Assembly (NCBI RefSeq): GCF_004027225.2
Contig: NC_044290.2
Location: forward strand, 8,634,906-8,698,905
Origin: Strigops habroptila
Lineage: Eukaryota > Chordata > Aves > Psittaciformes > Psittacidae
Length of the DNA stretch: 64,000 nt
Reading direction: 5' to 3'
Below the pieces are notes generated by a model that made no database searches, was not told where the DNA came from, and saw only the letters and a list, made by a program, of their open reading frames with translations. Of this stretch, positions 51,189 through 64,000 are shown piece after piece. A program made the translations under genes and the position numbers. Every line of letters begins with the position of its first letter. Within the stretch, counting starts at the first letter, position 1.

Positions 51189-53721
51189 AACTATTGCAGA
51201 TGAAATTAACTCAGCATCTAGTGAAGTTTATTTGTGTAAGTGAAGGAAATTGCATCTGCATTTGGAGTACAGCTTGTACTCAGCTGTGGGACCCATACCT
51301 TCCCATCTATGCATGAAGTCGTTTTGTTTGTCTCGGTTCCACAACATTTGTGTATTCTTACTCCTCTCGTGGAAAACCTGGGTTTGGTGGGCTGGAGAAC
51401 CTGGAAGCATGAAGAAAGAAAGAAGTAAAGTTCTGATGTGACCGCAGAAGTGCAGCATATAATGTCTCTTCCATGCTAGATGCCCTTGAATCCCACTGAA
51501 TGTGCTCACTAGCTCGAGGCCAAAATAAAGAACCGCAGCTACCTAGAACGCTGGCTGTGGGGTTGTTATTCTCAGCAACACCCTGAATAGCACACTTCAA
51601 CTCCTTCCTAATGTGATATAATAGCACTCCCTGATAAATAGTGACACTGCCTGTCATGGTGGCCTCAATCTGGAAGCACCTTTTAAAAAAGATTGACCAG
51701 AAGTTTATATTCAGCTAGTCAGCATTACCTTTTTGTTCCAAAGTTATATTTAAGTTCTCAGAAGCTAAGCTAGATGTGTAGTAGTCTTTAGTTAGTTACT
51801 AACAATCTCTATAGACAGACCCATGTTTAAAGGTGTGAGGAACACAGTATAATACTGGCAGACCTTTCATTTAGACTGAGCTCCAAGTATACAGGTACTT
51901 ATTTTCCCTTTAAAAGAAGGATTTACTTCGTAAATATTCCTGTGCTGAGATATAGTAATATGTAGGATTGGAAGCTGGAAAGTACTTGTGTACTATAGGG
52001 TACTACAGGCAACCGAGAAAAGCATGTAACTATGAAATGAAGAAAAAATTCAGAAAGTGCTATAAAATATGCATGCACTTTTCCATATATATCTGAAGAG
52101 GTAAAACTTGTTGCAGTTTAGCCTGTCAAGATGACAGGAACGCTGGGTACATACAGGCTGCAAAAATCCCTTAGGAAAAAGGGATCCAGAAGTAGCATAT
52201 GCTTTCAATCTGCAGGAAGCAAATCTGATCTTTTGGATATCAAACAAAATCCCACCAACAGCACATGAAAACAAGAATGGATTGGCCATCTTGAGACATA
52301 AATCTGATGTGTCATAAAGGCACCTTTGCCAGCTACTTCTGCTTTCCCTGACAGGGGTTTGTTCCAGCAGCAGCCCTGGTTTGCAAATGATTGTTTCTTC
52401 CATTTATCATATTAAACTTGTTTTTGCATTATGTTATTTTCTGTATTTATAGCAAAAAAATAGACCACTTTCATCATCTTTTACTTTGTAAATTTTATGA
52501 GTTGATATCATTTCAGTCAGGTACACTGTATTTCACTGCTTGTCTTTTTCAGACTACCTTATTAGAAACACATTCTCACTGGCTTTGCCTATTCCCTGTC
52601 ATTTGCTAACTATGGTAACTTATTACCGTTACCTGGTGTTTATATATACAAGATATTATTATTATTTTTTAATAAATGCATGTATAAAATCTATAGGGTC
52701 TATATTACCAGACAGGTCAAGGACACAAGAGTCTCATGCCTCAGCTCATTTCTTCTGAAGAAACCATAATGATTTCCATCTTTCTAAAAAGGAATATATA
52801 TTTTCTCGCTTCTGTGCAAAATAAGAAGTTACTTGCTATGTTATGCCCTGTGCTTTTTCTAGCCATACACACTACGAAGCCCCAAATGTGACATTTCAGA
52901 CTTGTTGAGGCTCTTTCAGTTGAACGTATCTCACCAATGTTCTGTGCTTTTTAAGTACACGTGAACAGCCCAGAGCAGCAGATCTAAACAGCTTAAAAAA
53001 TGACGAGTCTCTCCACCAGCTAAGGAAAACAGGCTCAGGGTGTCAGAACTCCCCTATCTGGCAGTCAGTCCTGTGCTTCCAGCAGGCTCATATGCACACA
53101 GTGTGTGTGGGGGGGTGTTGTGCTGTCTGTCCCACTCAAGGCTACAATCTCATCCTTGGTTCCTCTGCTCACAAGCAGATCCGACTGTAACGCCAGAGAT
53201 TAATTGCCTAATTATCTTTCTTACTCCTGCTTGGAAGGTTGCCCTCTGGCTCCTCCTCCTGGTTTTGAAATTTAGAAGGATGAGCCACCAGAAGCAGCAG
53301 CGGCTTGGAAACAGTAGGGAGGAAACAGTTACAGATTTTAGGCAATCACCAACTTCCAATGACAAAATTGCTGCTATAAAACTTTTAGGAGCCTTTCTCA
53401 CACGTAATACAGTCTTTTTTACCTTCTGTCACTTGGCACAGGCTATCGCTGACCTCAAGATCAACTCCTCATCACCTAAAGATGCTCTTCATTTGGTGTG
53501 CTGTTGCTCTCTAGCCTGAGTTCAGAAGACTGGTCCAATGCATCCTAATGCACACCAGGAAGTCCCTGGGTATTAAAAGTGAAGAACCTACACGTAAGGT
53601 CCTCAGAACTGTACAGTGCATCAAGCACTAAAGAAATACTCAGCCACAACAGATGAGATGCTGTAGTGAAATTGAGTAGGAGATAGAAGATCAAGAAACT
53701 GGAATACTAAGCAGAGACATT

Positions 53722-53786
53722 ATTATGATAAGCAGGATATGATAAGCAGGATTGTGATAAGCAGAATTATGATAAACAGGATAAAA
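53722..53786 (+). repeat. GATAAG-containing minisatellite
   Basis: Four imperfect 14-17 bp units of the type TGATAAGCAGGAT occur in tandem, followed by GGATAAA. Each unit has a GATA-factor word (WGATAA), at 53727, 53741, 53756, 53771 and 53780. The array lies about 1.8 kb upstream of the SUZ12 start codon. Confidence 0.75.
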
Positions 53787-55442
53787 TGTGTAACAGGATA
53801 TTTTAGAAATAACACTTTTTGTTTGGAGGGAAGAAAAAATAGAATCTAAATAAAACAGTGACAAAGATGAATTCCTAAAAATGTAAGAAAATTAAGGTTG
53901 AAACTAATTACAGAAAAGGCTGCATGTAAAACATCAGCGTCTGATAAAAATGGAAGGAAGGAAAGAAGAGTCATTCAAAGAAAAAAAACAGCATAAGGGT
54001 AAAAAAGATCTTTCCAAAACAAACATGAAAGGTAAATGGTGCAGCACTAAAAGGGAACGTAATTGAAAAATAAAATTAACATTTCCAATATTTAATAAGA
54101 ATAAATATTATGGACCTGTAAAAAACAAATTGGGGGGGAATAGTAGCCAATAAAGCCTTACTTCTCCAAATGTGTGTGGGGGGTATATACATATTCTTGG
54201 AACATAAGAAGCTTTATAACAGACAGTTGCAACATCACATTAGAATTCCCCCCTGTTGATAAATGTAAGGCACATTTACAGCATGGCTGACTTTGACATA
54301 TGGTTTTCCTCTTAATATTTATCATTAAGTTCATTTTTCTTAACACTAGGAATTAGAAGCTAAACCGAGATGGTACAGCGCCAGCATCGCAGTTGTATCT
54401 GGTATCAAAATTCAAGGCTGTTTCACACGCAGACTATTTTTACCTTACCTTGTACAATCACTCCTGGAGTTTAACGAAGGGAAGCAAATCAAACGGGATG
54501 GCTGTCAAAGCCTTTTATGGATCAAGCTTGTCACACCGCTGATAAGGACTTGATTAACGAAAGCCAGCGCTGAATTTCCCCATTGCACTTGGACTCTATT
54601 ATGTTTTATTACACACGGGAGGTAGCCCAAGAGCACACCTTGAAGGCCTGATCCCGAGCATGTGCCCGGCCTCACCCAGGCAGCTGTCGGGACGCTGAAG
54701 GTGGCCACAGTGGCTCAACTTCTACTTCCCCGAGGGCTCCGGGGGTCCTCACTAAGCTGAGAAAGGTGGGAATAGGAGCAGACAGAAACATTTTACCTCA
54801 GACTTCAAGTCTCCCTGCACCTATGGGCGATTTCTTGTGCTATCCTGAGGAAACCTCATGCTTCATCATGGTTAAAGCTACGGGACACCCGTCGGACGCA
54901 ACATAACCACTTTTTTCACCACAAAACCGACAGCGATTTGTACCCAAGCTTCTACTTCCACTATTTTGGCTCTTTCAACGATCAACCCCAGCTTCGGCGG
55001 GCAGCCCCTCAGCGGCCCCGCCGCGCGGGGGGCGGCTTCCCTCAGGCGAGAGAGAGGGGCATCAGCAACCCGTGCGGCCGCGGGACGGGGCCGGGGGCCC
55101 GGGTCAGGGCAGGCGCGGAGCCGCGGGCGGAGCAGCGGAAGGGTGCGAGGGCAGCCGGCGGCGCGGCGCGACGGTGAGGGGCGGCCCGCTCTACCCATGA
55201 TGCCCCGCGCCGGAGGGCGAGCGGCCCTTTCCCGCGAATTCAGTTCAAAGGAGGGGGAGGGGAGAAGCGCCAAGCGGCGGAGCGCACCGACCAACCAAAC
55301 TCTTCCAGAACCATCCGTGCGTCACGCGGGGGCGGGCCCCGCGCTGGCCAATGGGGCGGTGCGGCGCCATCTTCGGAGCCAATAGGAGAGTAGGGGAGGC
55401 GGGCGCGTCGTGGTCGTCGGGTTCGGCTGGTCGTAGCGCTGA

Positions 55443-64000
<8,558 letters not shown>

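Larger units (their letters stand above)
44431..54985. other. Spacer between head-to-head UTP6 and SUZ12
   Basis: About 10.5 kb of AT-rich sequence between the two CpG-island promoters. No known gene was recognised. Several minus-strand segments look like exons (50252-50166, 48914-48822, 45750-45664), each open in phase 0 with splice-like borders, and an AATAAA word on the minus strand lies at about 44635-44640. Repeats in this spacer are listed separately. A 159-codon plus-strand frame at 53040-53519 is not recognisable. Confidence 0.5.

Noticed and set aside
52050-52403. 117-codon minus-strand frame
   Set aside because: No recognisable domain, start context or exon structure.
53040-53519. 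159-codon plus-strand frame upstream of SUZ12
   Set aside because: Starts at a non-ATG codon, shows no domain and has no splice context; length still possible by chance.

Overview
This window is vertebrate nuclear DNA, most likely avian. It has long AT-rich intergenic and intronic sequence, GT-AG introns, three compact CpG islands, two CR1-type LINE fragments (typical of birds and other sauropsids), and three genes in the same order and orientation as human 17q11.2: COPRS (-), UTP6 (-), SUZ12 (+). I cannot name the species from the sequence alone.

Layout. Positions 1-29296 hold no gene I can support: simple repeats, G/T-rich tracts and a few candidate regulatory sites. Positions 29297-32666 hold COPRS on the minus strand. 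It was recognised from its C-terminal exon, which ends in the PRMT5-binding peptide GQFDDAD, and from an acidic EDWDKEL...NPYDA segment. A CpG island at about 32860-33510 lies at its 5' side. Positions 34612-43893 hold a complete UTP6 on the minus strand: 19 coding exons, all with GT-AG borders and matching phases, joining to exactly 597 codons plus stop. Its CpG-island promoter (about 43690-44070) carries a consensus CACGTG E-box, and an antisense CR1 fragment lies just upstream. Positions 44400-54980 form the 10.6 kb spacer between the head-to-head UTP6 and SUZ12 promoters. This spacer has a GATAAG-rich minisatellite and several unrecognised exon-like minus-strand segments. From 55581 to the right edge lie the first four coding exons of SUZ12 (plus strand, truncated by the window), starting in a large CpG island with two CCAAT boxes and a YY1-type site.

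Roles. All three are nuclear housekeeping genes. SUZ12 is a core subunit of the H3K27 methyltransferase PRC2. COPRS is a PRMT5 adaptor that directs arginine methylation toward histone H4. UTP6 is a HAT-repeat protein of the U3 snoRNP/SSU processome in 18S rRNA maturation. They are not an operon; their adjacency is conserved vertebrate synteny.

I found no mobile island, CRISPR array, rRNA, tRNA or clearly new genetic system. The items most worth checking are the exon-like segments between UTP6 and SUZ12, the ambiguous 5' end of COPRS, and the candidate regulatory clusters. Coding exons were placed by hand translation against remembered family proteins and splice-site rules, without alignment software.
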